DNA of 64,000 nucleotides from Ignelater luminosus (Eukaryota > Arthropoda > Insecta > Coleoptera > Elateridae), in the NCBI GenBank assembly GCA_011009095.1, contig VTPC01003413.1:1-64000 (forward strand), in the 5' to 3' direction. Shown piece after piece: positions 35,481-46,783 of the stretch (the first letter of the stretch is position 1; each line of letters opens with the position of its first letter). Under the pieces are notes generated by a model that did not search any database, was not told the DNA's origin, and worked only from the letters and a program-made list of their open reading frames with translations. The translations under genes and the position numbers were made by a program.

Positions 35481-38400
35481 AATGCTCATAGCTTTCGAAC
35501 GGGGCACCGGCACCTAGACTCAGTATCCCCGTGACCCTCTCGACAAGTCTGACAATATGACACCTCAACTGACCTGATTTGTGGTAGGCGGGTATACGGA
35601 AGTCCAGCCACAAAAACACTTTAGATAAGCGGTGACTACGGACGTATTTTCAATCTGAAAACGTCTTTTCTGAGTTCTATTGAAGTTGTATTGAGGAAAT
35701 TAAAATTAACCTGTCAGATTTCAGGCAAGCCTAGTTGTGTGACTTGAATTTTGGATTCTGGTGTCTTGTTGGTTCACCACCATTTGCGCGAACGCCATTT
35801 TGAAAGTAAAATTCGATTACGAAGGTTTTCTGATCTTGCGAGAATACCATGATGAAAATAAACGAAAATGAAATAATTTATTTTTAAATGTTAAGTTTTT
35901 TTTGTAATTAATTATCTGAATCAATCAAATTAATCAATCAATCAAATCAATCACTTATCTAAAATCTTTGCTCATGCGGTACAAGTCTTCCTGTTCTAGA
36001 ATTTGTATAGCTTGTGTAAAAAAAAACTGGTCTTATCAGTCACCTATGGTGACGGTCTAGGCGTGTACATAAGAACTACTAATAGTAGTTACAATGTCAA
36101 AAGTAGGCGTGAATGTTATTTGTGAATTTTTCGAGGTTATCTGCAGTGAAACACTTAATTTAAAACGTAATTTAAATTAGATTTATTTTAATAATTTAAT
36201 TAATTAACAGAATATGGAAATAAACGTGTAAGATACATGTTTTTCAATTTCAGTTTTCAACTTGAAGTTAATTTGTAATTATTAACCAATAAATTTCTGT
36301 TTGACAGCTTTTCAAAAGTAAAAACAAAAATTGCAATCTCAATTAATCACAGACACATCATTTTGTTTCCATGGATCATTTGATAAGAAAACTTTATACA
36401 CACGCTGTTACATATTAAAATCAAAATTATCATCACAACTTCGAAATAACGTTAAGCTACAGCAAAAATAAAGTAAAATAAAATATAATTGAGGGGGTGA
36501 AGATTTACTAACAAAAAGGAAAATATTATTAGATTACAGTTAAAGTAAAACAGAAGTTAGCCTGCTGCGGTCACGCAGCCACGCGAATTACTGCGACAGA
36601 TTCTCTGATCCTATTAGAATTTTGTGCAGGATCAATATACCGAAAAGCAAAACTTTTTATATAGTTAAAATGAAAACACTTTTGTAAAATTCAGTATACA
36701 AGAAGTAGGGGGTATTATTAGATACAACGGGAAAAATACCCCTGACCTATTTAATTAATTAATTAATTAGGATTGTCTTAATTATTGATGAAACAAAAAA
36801 AAACACTTTAGGGATTGTTTGCCTACTCCTACTACTAAAGGTTTAATCCAATCCCGGAGGAAGACGGCAATAGATATTCTCACGTTATTCCCATAAAATT
36901 ACGTTGTTACACGAACTAAACATCAGTGTTAATCTGATACTACTGTTATAATTTTAACGAGTGCGGTTTTGCTAATAATTCTGCTATTAAAAATAGAAGA
37001 GCTAATTAATATTCAGAAAATCGCAATCGATACGAAACTACCTACCAGTGCTTTTTAGAAAGTTTTCAATAAAGCAACTCCTGCCACTCTAAGAGAGAGG
37101 ATCCTCACGATCTCTACACGTCCGTTGGAAAGTTAACTGTTGTCAAAATTACAAAGACGTTATTTAGCAAGCTCGAATAGTTGCTGCTAAAAAAACCATC
37201 TCCAATAAAATACAATATTGGGAAGAGACACCCATCCAACAAAGCTTCCCACTATCTCTCTTGGTGTTACTTCAAAGTGTTAAGTCGGAACTAATACAGG
37301 TTTTTGAAAAGATATTATTTTCCTTTTTATCAATTAGGGGAAGGGAATATCTTTTAGTATCTAATTAGTACAATCAGAAAGTAGCTGTTCATTTGTGTTA
37401 GGCAGGATACTAGATATGATAATAACGGAAAAAAGTGCAAGAAAATTCAGATCTCCATTTTACTGTCTATCGATCGGTTAGGGAAAAAAATCAAAAATTT
37501 AAAAAGAATATTCCTTTGTGTTTTGTATCTGTTGGGCAAGAGAAGCTGCTCGGCTGGAGTAGTGTTTTTCAGGGTCTTGCTTATTTTCTGACGTGACATA
37601 CACCTGAAATTCTGCGTTAAAAGATTATTCAGGCTTAAAGTTCTTGGCTTTGCAGTTCGTTATTGCAGTACCACAATTAAAAGAATTCTTGAGTTTTCTC
37701 GTAATCAATCGATTTAACCAAGTTTAGAATAACTATTCTTGAGACTTCTAAGAATATTTTTTTAACGCAATCCTCCATAAGAGCTGTATGGAGCATAGAG
37801 AATTTCGAGCATGCGCCACGCTAGATCACTTCAAACCAATTTTTTACCAAGTTGGTTGTGTGAATATGACCCGGAATAGTACCTGAATAGCGATCGATTC
37901 TAGATGATGTACTAAATAGAATTTCTGTTTCTGTTTTAACGATTATCTGAACCACAAAGGAATTGCTCGTATTTATCTCAAGCTTTTAAGAAAACTCGAT
38001 TTACCCAATAGATCGTGGCATCAACTTCCAACTTCTTGTAGCTAAAGACAGTTTTTCGCCATTTAATGCTCACTGCTTGATACAAACGTCTTGAAAGTTT
38101 TAGTTAAATGGTGAAATTGAGATTTTGTTTCAATTAGGCATAGTCATTCATATCCCCAAGAGATAGCGTTGGCTTTCGATCACTTATGAGTTATGACTTT
38201 TATTTTGGCGAGTCGAACAAAGTTCTATTATTGTTATTTCCCAAAAGTATTTTAAAATTCCAATAACATTAGTAAGCGTATCTTTCTGTTCTGTGTCCGT
38301 TAGGAATGTTATTTCCTCATTTTCTAATCAAGGTTTGGTGAGGTGTAATTATAAATTTACATAATTCAAACAATTCGAGGATAATTCAATTAATAAAGTG

Positions 38401-38789
38401 ATGATAATTCGTTCAGTTGCACTGTGGCCTGGTTTTCACTTGTTTTTAATCATCAAGACAGACTGATCATTTTATTGTAGAATTACCATCATTCGGATGC
38501 AAATCCGTAACTAGACTAACATAGCGGAGACTTTTGTAGATTTTCTTAGATAAATGATAACGGGTGATAAAAAAAGGACGTGTTTGAGATTGAACCAGTT
38601 TCTATGATTTCATTTAAATACTTAAACTACTTAAAACTAAAAGGTTATGGCTTCCACTGATTATTATTAAATTATTTTATAAACAGACAAAGAATCATTA
38701 GCCAGTGGGTTTATTTTGCACAAGATGTATATGAAGAGTTCAAGAAAAATTTTGGTTTCCCAAGAAAGTCTATTGTGTATCGAAATCTA
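35481..38789. other. Featureless AT-rich DNA
   Basis: About 3.3 kb with no supportable gene. A (TTAA)-type run lies at about 36750-36770. Near-palindromes GTCACCTATGGTGAC (about 36039) and AACTACTAATAGTAGTT (about 36075) are noted without function. Confidence 0.45.
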
Positions 38790-38958
38790 CAGGGTCGCTA
38801 AAAAGTATGGAATCACGCTGCTTCTGCAAAAACGGTAAGAGATAGACAAATGAAATTTGGAGATGTTTTGCGAAGAGAATTAAGAACAAGTTTTCAATTG
38901 TTTTTTCGTACGGCCGTCATCTTGATTTTCTTTAAATGGATCACCCTGCATATGACCC

Positions 38959-39060
38959 CAGAATATGTTCAATCTCGTAGCTCCAAGCCGAAGATGGGCG
39001 TGCTTCAAGCTAAACTTACCTTAAACGAAAAGATAAAAGCTTATACTCACAGAAACTCTA
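38959..39060 (+). repeat. 102-bp dispersed repeat, copy 2
   Basis: Near-identical to 33303-33404 in the same orientation, lying inside the left flank of the mariner-bearing element. Confidence 0.85.
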
Positions 39061-39417
39061 ACAGAACGCATTTTGAACACTTGTTATAAAATTAAATAAT
39101 TTTTTTGTTATTAACCATTCGTCACTGTTTGTTCTTATTCCACCATTAAATTTAGTTTGCTCTAGCATCGATCTATTATTTTAAATAAGTAGGCTAAGAG
39201 CAAAATTTCTAGGGTTTTCTTTTTCTTTAATACTTATAAAATAATCGCACGTTATTTTTTAGTTCCATTGCTTCTGCTGTTTCCGGGTAACTCGATTTTG
39301 ATAAAAACGAACAGTGAAATCTTTAGCAAAAGAATAACGATTACATAGGTGTATACCTATGAAATGAGACTTTTTTTTTCAATTTTAAACGTTTATTAAC
39401 AAAAAATGGTTACAAAT

Positions 39418-40410
39418 TTAATCTTCAAAATAATAGCCATCGCTAGCGACACATTTTACCCATCTCTCAGGCAATTTGTGAATGCCGCGCCAAAAAAATT
39501 GGCCGTCTTTGGCCGCAAACCAATCATCGAGCCATTTTTTGGCTTCTTCGTGAGAATTGAAGCGCTGCTCGGAAAGTGCGTGGCCCATCGATGCAAACAA
39601 ATGATAATCGGAAGGCGCCAAGTCTGGTGAGTAAGCCGCATGCACCAGCGGTTCCCAATCGTACGTCTCCACCAATTCCCGGGTCGCTCTTGTTCGATGT
39701 GGTGGTGCATTGTCATCAAGAAAAATTACTTTGTGACGCCGATCGGCATATTCTGGGCGTTTTCGGTGTATAGCGCTGTTCAAATCGGCCAATTGTCGTT
39801 GGTAGCGTGCACCGTCAACTGTTTCACCTGGTTTTAATAGCTCGTACCAAATCATACCATGCTGATCCCAGAAAACACACAGCATTGCCTTGCGGCCGAA
39901 GCGATTTGGTTTGGCCGTTGATTTTGGCTTGTGGCCGGGCGGACCATACGATCGTTTACGCTTGGGATTGGAGAAATACACCCGTAACGATTCGATGCAA
40001 AAAAGACTTCCTTTTGAACCGGGAGAGCAGCATTTCACAAGTGGTTTTTCGGTTCTCTTGCTGCCTTTCAGTCAGTTCATGCGGCACCCATCTTCCGACC
40101 TTTAAAATCATGCCCATGTCTTTCAAACGTTTGCAAATGGTTTTTTGGGTCACTCCCAACTGCTCTGCCATCATTTCTCAAACTTTTTCGGTGGCCGGCC
40201 ACGTTCCTCGTTCTCCACGCTAAAATCACCACTTCGGAATTTTTCAAACCACCTGAAGCACTGTGCTCTGCTTAGAGCATGTCCACCGTAAGCTTCTATA
40301 AGCATTTGATGAGCTTGAGAAGCGTTTTTCTTCAATTGATAACAGAAAATCAACGATGTCCGCAAATCGTAGTTTGAAGGCACGTTTTTGCAGGGGCAGA
40401 GTGTTTCCAT
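39418..40410 (-). pseudogene. Mariner transposase (DD34D), broken
   Basis: Three minus-strand frames cover one transposase. 40410-40171: N-terminal HTH (LRTSLIFCYQLKKNASQAHQ, EAYGGHALSRAQCFRWFEKF). 40174-39956: AEQLGVTQKTICKRL and the family's GRWVPHEL. 40038-39418: SNPKRKRSYGPPGHKPKS, VIFLDDNAPPH (second catalytic Asp) and the mariner signature YSPDLAPSDYHLF (third catalytic Asp). Compared with complete mariners, about 18 residues are missing after KKFE, and the first catalytic stretch (normally TGDEKWI) is lost at a frame change after HRIVTG. It is inactive, but sequence conservation suggests a fairly recent insertion. Confidence 0.9.
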
Positions 40411-40434
40411 ACTTTTTTAGCGACTCTGTATATC

Positions 40435-41965
40435 TTCCATTAGTTCTTATTCGTTTTTATTCTACTTCCATCTCTTTTAATTTATCCTCTATATTTTCTT
40501 TTATTTCTTCTCGCATTTTATCTGCATTTTTATCCGTCTTTTTTTCAGTTTCAACCATATTTTCTACTAAATCTTGTAATTTTGACTGTTTTATTTTTAT
40601 ATCACTCATTGTTCTTACCATGTCTTCTATTTTTTAATTATTTATCTGTGTAATTTCTTGTACAAATGCCTGTATACATACCTGTTCATTCATTATCAAT
40701 TTTATTGACTTTTTGATTTAATTCACTTAACATTTCTTTATTTTCTCTTTTTATTTCTTCTTTAATTTCTTTCATTTGTCTTTGATTACTTTGTTTCAAG
40801 TTATTGAACTTTTTTTGTATTTTCTTCTTGACATTTATCAATTTTTTTTTATTTAGATTTGTATTTGTTTCCATTATATTCTTATGGCACTCATCCATTT
40901 TTCTATTCAAATTTTCATTAAATTCTATTTTGCTTCACTTATACTTGTATTAATATTTACGTTCATTTCCATTAACATGTGTATTAAATTCTGGGATTTC
41001 TTATCTTTTTGATTTTCTTTCATACTTACGAGTACACCTGTTCCTTCAGATACAATATTTCTTAATTCAATTCTGCTTTCAACTTCTTTCACGTCACTTT
41101 CCTCTTTTGTATTCGCTGAACCTTCCATCTCATTCAACACTTCTTTCACCTGTTCTTGTTCTACATTCTCCTGTTCTTCCTCCCTTCTTATCTTTTTTCC
41201 CGATCTAGTGATCGACATTATTTTCTATTAATCTTAGTTTTATTTAATCTTGTATTCTGATTATGATAATGTGATAAATAATGTTTGATTCTTTATTTAA
41301 TACTACAACTATCCTATATTAGCTTTACCCTTTATTTTGCAGTAAATAATAGTCTAAATTTAAAATTGCCCTACGTTGGGCGCCATTTTTTTATGTAGTG
41401 ATTAAAATGTTGAAAATTGCCCCAATGTTGGGCGCTATTCTCGTTGTATTTTGTTCCCTTATTCTTTGTTTTCTTTTTATTTTTACATTTTCTTTTAGTT
41501 TCTATTCCCTTCATTATGGCCCTTTTTCTTATTCCTTTCTTATTCCTTCTCTTCTTAGTCTATTCTGCCATTTCACAGCTCTTTCTTGCTAATTATTTCT
41601 TCTTGTACTGCACTTCTTGTGCTTTTTATAATCTTAGTCTGTTTATAATCATATTCTTCAACTTTTCTTCGAACTTCTTCAAATCTTTTCTCTGGACTAT
41701 TATTAATTTCTTCAAATCTATTAATATTATCTACTTGTATTGGTGCCTGTTTTACGTCTATTCTTCTTTGTTTATTCTGCCATCTCATTCTATATTTTTC
41801 TCTGTTTTGAGCAACTCCAGTAATTCTTTAAAAATATTGTTTCAAATTCTTGAAAACATTTTATTTTTATTTATCATAATAACCAACTTTTCATTACTTG
41901 ATTACAGTTTTCAACGTACTATACATCCAACATATTTGTATCTAGTACCTTATATTCTTTGAATA
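40435..41965 (-). mobile_element. Ty3/Gypsy-like LTR retrotransposon fossil (5' part)
   Basis: On the minus strand a primer-binding-site-like TGGCGCCCAACGTAGGGC (41368-41385, tRNA-Lys type; a similar site at about 41418-41436) precedes a leader and a gag-like reading frame starting at 41218 (MSITRSGKKIRREEEQ, highly charged). Further charged, coiled-coil-like frames occupy 40910-40437 and 41788-41573. No polymerase parts are seen. The element is broken, with several breaks. Family assignment is from the primer site and the gag-like start, so only moderate. Confidence 0.5.
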
Positions 41966-42046
41966 ATTAATCTTTTTATTATCATATTTATTTTATTTTT
42001 CTCTAAATTTCCATTCTCAATGTGATCACACTACATTATACGCGAG

Positions 42047-42371
42047 AACAACAAAAAACCAAGTCAAGATACCCTTGGAATTTTAAAAGATTGTCTTAGA
42101 GGCTTTCATTCTTGATACGATTACAAAAATAAGATTCTAATATGAAAATCTTACGTTCCTCTGTTAACATTTTTACATTCACAAAGTTTTGTAAATTATT
42201 TTTACTAAAAATTAATTTTACTGTAATCACTTGAAATATAACCTAAATAAGATTTAAATGTCACAAGTACAATTTTAATAGCTTTTGTTTTACTTTTTTT
42301 ATCAATATGAAACTATCAAAGACAAGAAATTTAGAATCCATGGGTATCTTTGACTTGAGTTTTTGTTGCTG
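42047..42371. mobile_element. MITE-like element
   Basis: Inverted ends GAACAACAAAAAACCAAGTC with AAGATACCCTTGGAATTTT on the left, and AAATTTAGAATCCATGGGTA with TCTTTGACTTGAGTTTTTGT on the right; imperfect over about 40 bp. No ORF. Confidence 0.6.
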
Positions 42372-42381
42372 TCACTATGAT

Positions 42382-43248
42382 CCGTTCACGATGTTTCTGG
42401 GTCGTATATGGCTGTGGCACAATGACAGTTTGAGTATTGAAAACTGGGCTGTTTATTAACTCGCCTTGTAAAATCTTATTGACGCTTAATGTACGTTAAG
42501 GTTATGATTTTATGACAGTTTGACTTCACGCTGTTGCCTTTTTTTTTGTAAATCTGTAAATCGATTACGCTAACAGATTGTTTCGCGAAAATTCCTATTT
42601 ATAGAGAGTCCCATGTTAACTTTTATTAGGATGAAGGTTTAGACTTGAAATTTTTACAGAATGGAATTTGGAACTTTTTTTTTCAGTTACACTGAAAATT
42701 ATGCCTTTAAAATAAAAAATAATGCTTCAAAAAATTAAAATGTTTATGGATATAGGCGGTTACCATTTAAATTTTTTCTTGAACGGTGTAAAACGACATT
42801 AGATTATTAAAAAGATCGAAGTGCAAGATAGAGCAACAATTTTTAAAATGTCACGATATGTCGAATTTTCCATGACCACCTAAATAATGCTAACAAAAAT
42901 CCATAAACATTTTAATAGATAGATATTTTAACATGGGAATCCCTATGGACAGTAATTAAAAAAAATGCACTGTATATTTATAAATTAATGTTTTGTTTTT
43001 ATTTATAATCTTGGCATTATTCTTAACTGACATTAATAAATGCAAAGTACGAGTATTATTAAAATTCGATTTCTTTTTAACAAAACAAAACTAATCGGTA
43101 CTAAACGTTTATGCAAAATCTTCGATTGGGCAACCGCGCCAAACACAGACGCAAGTACGGCAATTCTAAAAAAAAGAAGGAAACAACACTTCTACCCTAA
43201 CAAACTGAAAGCATGGCCTGTTACGACCCAGAAACATCGTGAACGGGG
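42382..43248. mobile_element. MITE-like element with 25-bp terminal inverted repeats, containing a smaller one
   Basis: Left CCGTTCACGATGTTTCTGGG followed by TCGTA, and right TACGACCCAGAAACATCGTG followed by AACGG: a perfect 25-bp inverted pair. Nested inside, 42602-42950 is bounded by GAGTCCCATGTTAA and TTAACATGGGAATCCCT. The small ORF at 43040-43273 spans the right terminus and is not considered a gene. Confidence 0.65.
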
Positions 43249-43859
43249 TATAGAAATATTAACTTCCGCTTGAAGAAGAATTTGCTAACTCAACTAGCAG
43301 AGCCTTAATCCAAAGTATCAATTTTGTAGTTTTAACATTATGTACAAATAATGAATTACTTTGATACCTATGAAAGATGGCCAAGTGATAACGCAATAAT
43401 AACAACATCAAGCAGTAGACTAATTTAAATATTAAAAATTCCATCGTAGGCCTCATAATAGCATTCCGCTCTATGTAGGAGTCCACGTCCCACAATTCTC
43501 TGCAATGTGCGTCTTTATTAAAAACCTTGTAAGGGCCAACTTTCTCAAAACAGGAACAGTCTTTAAAAATTAAATTTTTTGGTTTTTTTACATGTTTAGA
43601 GTAAATTTTTTACCGGTGACCGTTTCTAAACCTTACTTGTCTCTTAAAGAAAGTTTTCAAGTGTTTTTCAAAAAATTGAAGTTTTTATTGTTTTTATGTA
43701 TTTTAGCTTATGGCAATGCCATAACTCCTATAGTTTATGACGGTTTGAACGGTCTGAGCGCTACTAATTTGGTTTATTACTTTTACTGTCAAAATCCTTT
43801 TAAAAATAACTTACGACTCTAAATTCTCTACATTCAGAATCCGTCAGTACTTGGGATTA
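43249..43859. other. Non-genic spacer before the piggyBac remnant
   Basis: AT-rich DNA. ORF 43592-43822 shows no domain. It could contain decayed upstream piggyBac sequence, but no motif supports that. Confidence 0.35.
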
Positions 43860-44270
43860 ATTTTGAAAGCGGTTATCATAATGCACTCAGTGAAAATGAT
43901 TACTGGTCTGCAGCTGAAGACATGCAAGCTCCGATTTTCTCTAAAACTATGAGCAGAGATGATTTTAGAACAATCAAAGTTACCTTCATGTAGCCGATAA
44001 CCAAAAACTAGAAAACTCAAAAATGGCAAAGGTTTTTTGGCTTTATTTAAAACTGAAAAGAAATCTACAACAATTCGATGTTTTCCATAAGATGCTTAGC
44101 GTTGACGAGGCTTATTATGGACATCATTCTGCTAAGATGTTCACAAAAAATGAACCAGTGCGGTTTGGATTCAGGATATGATTATTGTATGGATCAGATG
44201 GATATTCTTACAATATGGACATACAGTGTGTCTCAGATCGAGTGGGATTGCATGGGTAACTTTCTTATTA
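43860..44270 (+). pseudogene. piggyBac-type transposase remnant
   Basis: Three frames in order show YHNALSENDYWSAAEDM, FSKTMSRDDFRTIK, VFWLYLKLKRNLQQF, LSVDEAYYGHHSAKMF (the DE catalytic region, usually LSVDEAMVPYYGHHSAKMF), EPVRFGF and GSDGYSYNMDI. The order and motifs match the catalytic core of piggyBac-family (DDE_Tnp_1_7) transposases. At least three frame changes or stops are present; N-terminal and C-terminal parts are missing. It ends where the next repeat begins (about 44221-44270). Confidence 0.8.
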
Positions 44271-45011
44271 TTATAGTTAGAGATTTGGTTAAATGGACAA
44301 TGTTGTGCAATTTTGTATGCCGATTCAGATTTAGGTTAGAAAAGTTTAAAATTCATAACCGATTAGCAATTATTCCAAAAGAAGTGAAAATCGCGGATTT
44401 CTAAAAAGTCGAATATCTCCATCATTTAAAAAGCTATATAAAAAGTTTTAATATGAAAATTACTTGCTTCGATGAGATACATTTAAAAATGATGCCAAAA
44501 CAAAATTCAAGATGGCGGATTCCGACATATTAATGAAAACTTTCTTTTTTTAAATGGGCGCCATATTGGATTTTTACATGATTAAATAGAATTTTTTCAC
44601 GTTCGTGAAAAAAAGTGCAACATTTTTCATTAATTTTCGTTTATAAAGGATGCGTTTGTTTCATCGCGATAGAAGCGTGAAAAAAAGTGCCATAACGGTT
44701 CATTTTTTCACGCATTTGAGTGAAAAAAAGTATCATAACGTGTCATTTTTTAACGCAAAATATTTAAACACATAGGAGGCTGCCACTGGCATTTGTCAGA
44801 AATTAGAACGCATTGATGTGACGCATCGAGAAAGCCGTTATTGAAGTAGGTAGTTCTTGATTTTTATTACGAACGTGAAAAAAGTTTTGTATGCAATTCG
44901 TGAGTAAAATTATTTTTTTTCACTCGGCGGATTTGCGCACTCGCCTACGGCTCGTGCGGCAAACTTTCCTTCTCGTGAAAAAAAAGATACACTTTACTCA
45001 CTTGTTGCATA

Positions 45012-46499
45012 AATAACTATTTTTTTTCTTTTTAACGATGTCTAGCAACCTATGTTTAAATTTAAAAATACCGACAATATTAATTGTTTTCGTCTTAAAT
45101 CAAGTAGGCACGAACACAATTGAATAAAAATAAAACAAAATTTGTTGTAACATGTCAGAATATCGCGTTGCATTAGTTTAACAATTCTATAAGTATAAAC
45201 AACGGTATCGATACGTTTCGTTGTAAAGTGATGAGTTGCATTAATTGTTTTATAAATTACTTACTTAGTTCAAATGGCGAATTTTCCAACAAACGAACAA
45301 TATGACATGTTGGGTACATACATCAAATGTTACAGAAACTCCCGCCTTGTCCCTCAACCATACCTAACCAACTTTCGTGAAAGAAGACAACCAGACGTTA
45401 AAGTATTTAACAGATTGGACAGAAATATGTATGCAGCAGTACGGATGTTTAAAAAACCCAGTAGAAACGTAAATGTGACCGTTGATGCCAAGGAATTAAC
45501 ATTGGCCTGTGTGCCAGCTAATCTGAACATTTCGACTCGGGAAATACAAACCCAAGTTAATGTATCTAAATGTAAAGCCTTTCGAATTTTAAAAAAGCAC
45601 AAGTTTCACTCCTATAAAATGAATGTTGCCCAAACTCTACGACCAAACGATAGCATTCGCAGATCAACATTTTGCAGATGGTTTATCACCAAATGTACAG
45701 AAAATGATGATTTTATCAGTCGGGTTTTATGGACCGATGAATCTTACTTTTCTAACGTTGGAGTTTTTAATCGGCATAACGAGCACTACTGGACACAGGA
45801 CAATCCACACATAGTGGTTCCACGGCGAAATCAAGTTCGGTTTGGCTTTAATGCTTTTTGTGGCATATTGGGAAATCGTTTAATTGGACCCATAATATTT
45901 GATGGCACTTAACTGCTCGACGTTATCTGGAAATTCTCCAAGCATCTTTAGAAAATTTTTTAGATGGTCTGCCTTTGGCATAAAATATCCGAATGTGGTA
46001 TCCTGCGCACAATGAAAGAGCTGTTATCACTTATTTGAATGACTGTTTTGATACCAGAGTAATAACGACTAATGCGCCTGTTCAGTGGCCAGCCAAACCA
46101 GCGGACTTGACACCTCTCGACTATTACTTGCGGGGAACTATAAAAAAATAAAGTGTACGGAAATCATTTCAATTACAATGATGTAGAATAGCTACGCGAA
46201 GCAATGGTGGAAGCATTTAACAGAATTAATCGCAATACATTGCGTAAAGTAACTAACAGCGTTGCAAAACAGTGTCGTTTGTGTTTGGCTAATAATGGAC
46301 AACATTTTGAGTATTTACTCTGATTTGGCGTCATTAGTGGTATGGCATTGTTTTGTTACATTTTGTTAAAAAATAATTTTCATCTTAATTTCTTATTGTG
46401 CCTACTTGATTTAAGATGAAAACAATTAATATTGTCGGTATTTTTAAATTTAAACATAGGTTGGTAGACATCGGTAAAAAGAGAAAAAATAGTTATTTT
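45012..46499 (+). mobile_element. Mariner-like element with ~100-bp terminal inverted repeats
   Basis: Left 45012-45115 and right 46398-46499 are inverted copies with few mismatches (CGATGTCTAGCAACCTATGT, TACCGACAATATTAATTGTT, AAATCAAGTAGGCAC). The transposase frame lies between. The 100-bp repeats are long for this superfamily. The target duplication is unclear because the flanks are T-rich. Confidence 0.75.
45274..46323 (+). pseudogene. IS630/Tc1/mariner-type (DDE_3) transposase, nearly intact
   Basis: The first 212 codons (45274-45912) form one frame: start MANFPTNEQYDMLGTYIKCY, HTH-type LNISTREIQTQVNVSKCKAF, then RVLWTDESYFSNVGVF (first catalytic Asp, TDES) and IVVPRRNQVRFGFNAF. A one-base frame change after IIFDGT leads into LTARRYLEILQASLENF; further on lie WPAKPADLTPLDYYLRG (third catalytic region) and a C-terminus ending HFEYLL before the stop near 46322. 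In the middle, the usual WMHDGAPAH second-Asp motif is altered. Two or three defects, so inactive but well preserved compared with relatives in this window. Confidence 0.85.
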
Positions 46500-46783
46500 T
46501 TCACGTTCGTTAAAAAAAGTGCAACATTTTTCATTAATTTTCGTTTATAAAGGATGCGTTTGTTTTATCACGATAGAAGCGTGAAAAAAAGTATCGTAAC
46601 GTGTCATTTTTTAACGCAAAATATTTAAACACAAAACATAGAAGGCTGCCGTTGTTATGATACACACTGGCATTTGTCAGAAATTAGAACGCATCGATGT
46701 GACGCATCAAGTTAGTTCTTATTTGAGTGTTTGTATTAGTTTTTTCTTTCTCGCTGTTTTGTGGTAATTTGTGTGCTCGCACA

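Larger units (their letters stand above)
38790..40428 (-). mobile_element. Mariner-bearing element bounded by inverted 46-bp repeats
   Basis: Left CAGGGTCGCTAAAAAGTATG and right (inverted) CAGAGTCGCTAAAAAAGTAT continue in similarity for about 46 bp, and each is flanked by TA (38788-38789, 40429-40430), as mariner insertions are. The 1.64-kb length exceeds the usual 1.3 kb. The left 0.3 kb is a separate repeat (its 38959-39060 stretch recurs at 33303), so the structure may be a mariner inside another inverted-repeat element. Confidence 0.65.

Noticed and set aside
41398-41962. Plus-strand ORFs of Phe/Leu/Ser-rich composition
   Set aside because: Antisense of A-rich minus-strand sequence in the Gypsy-like fossil; would look membrane-like by composition alone.
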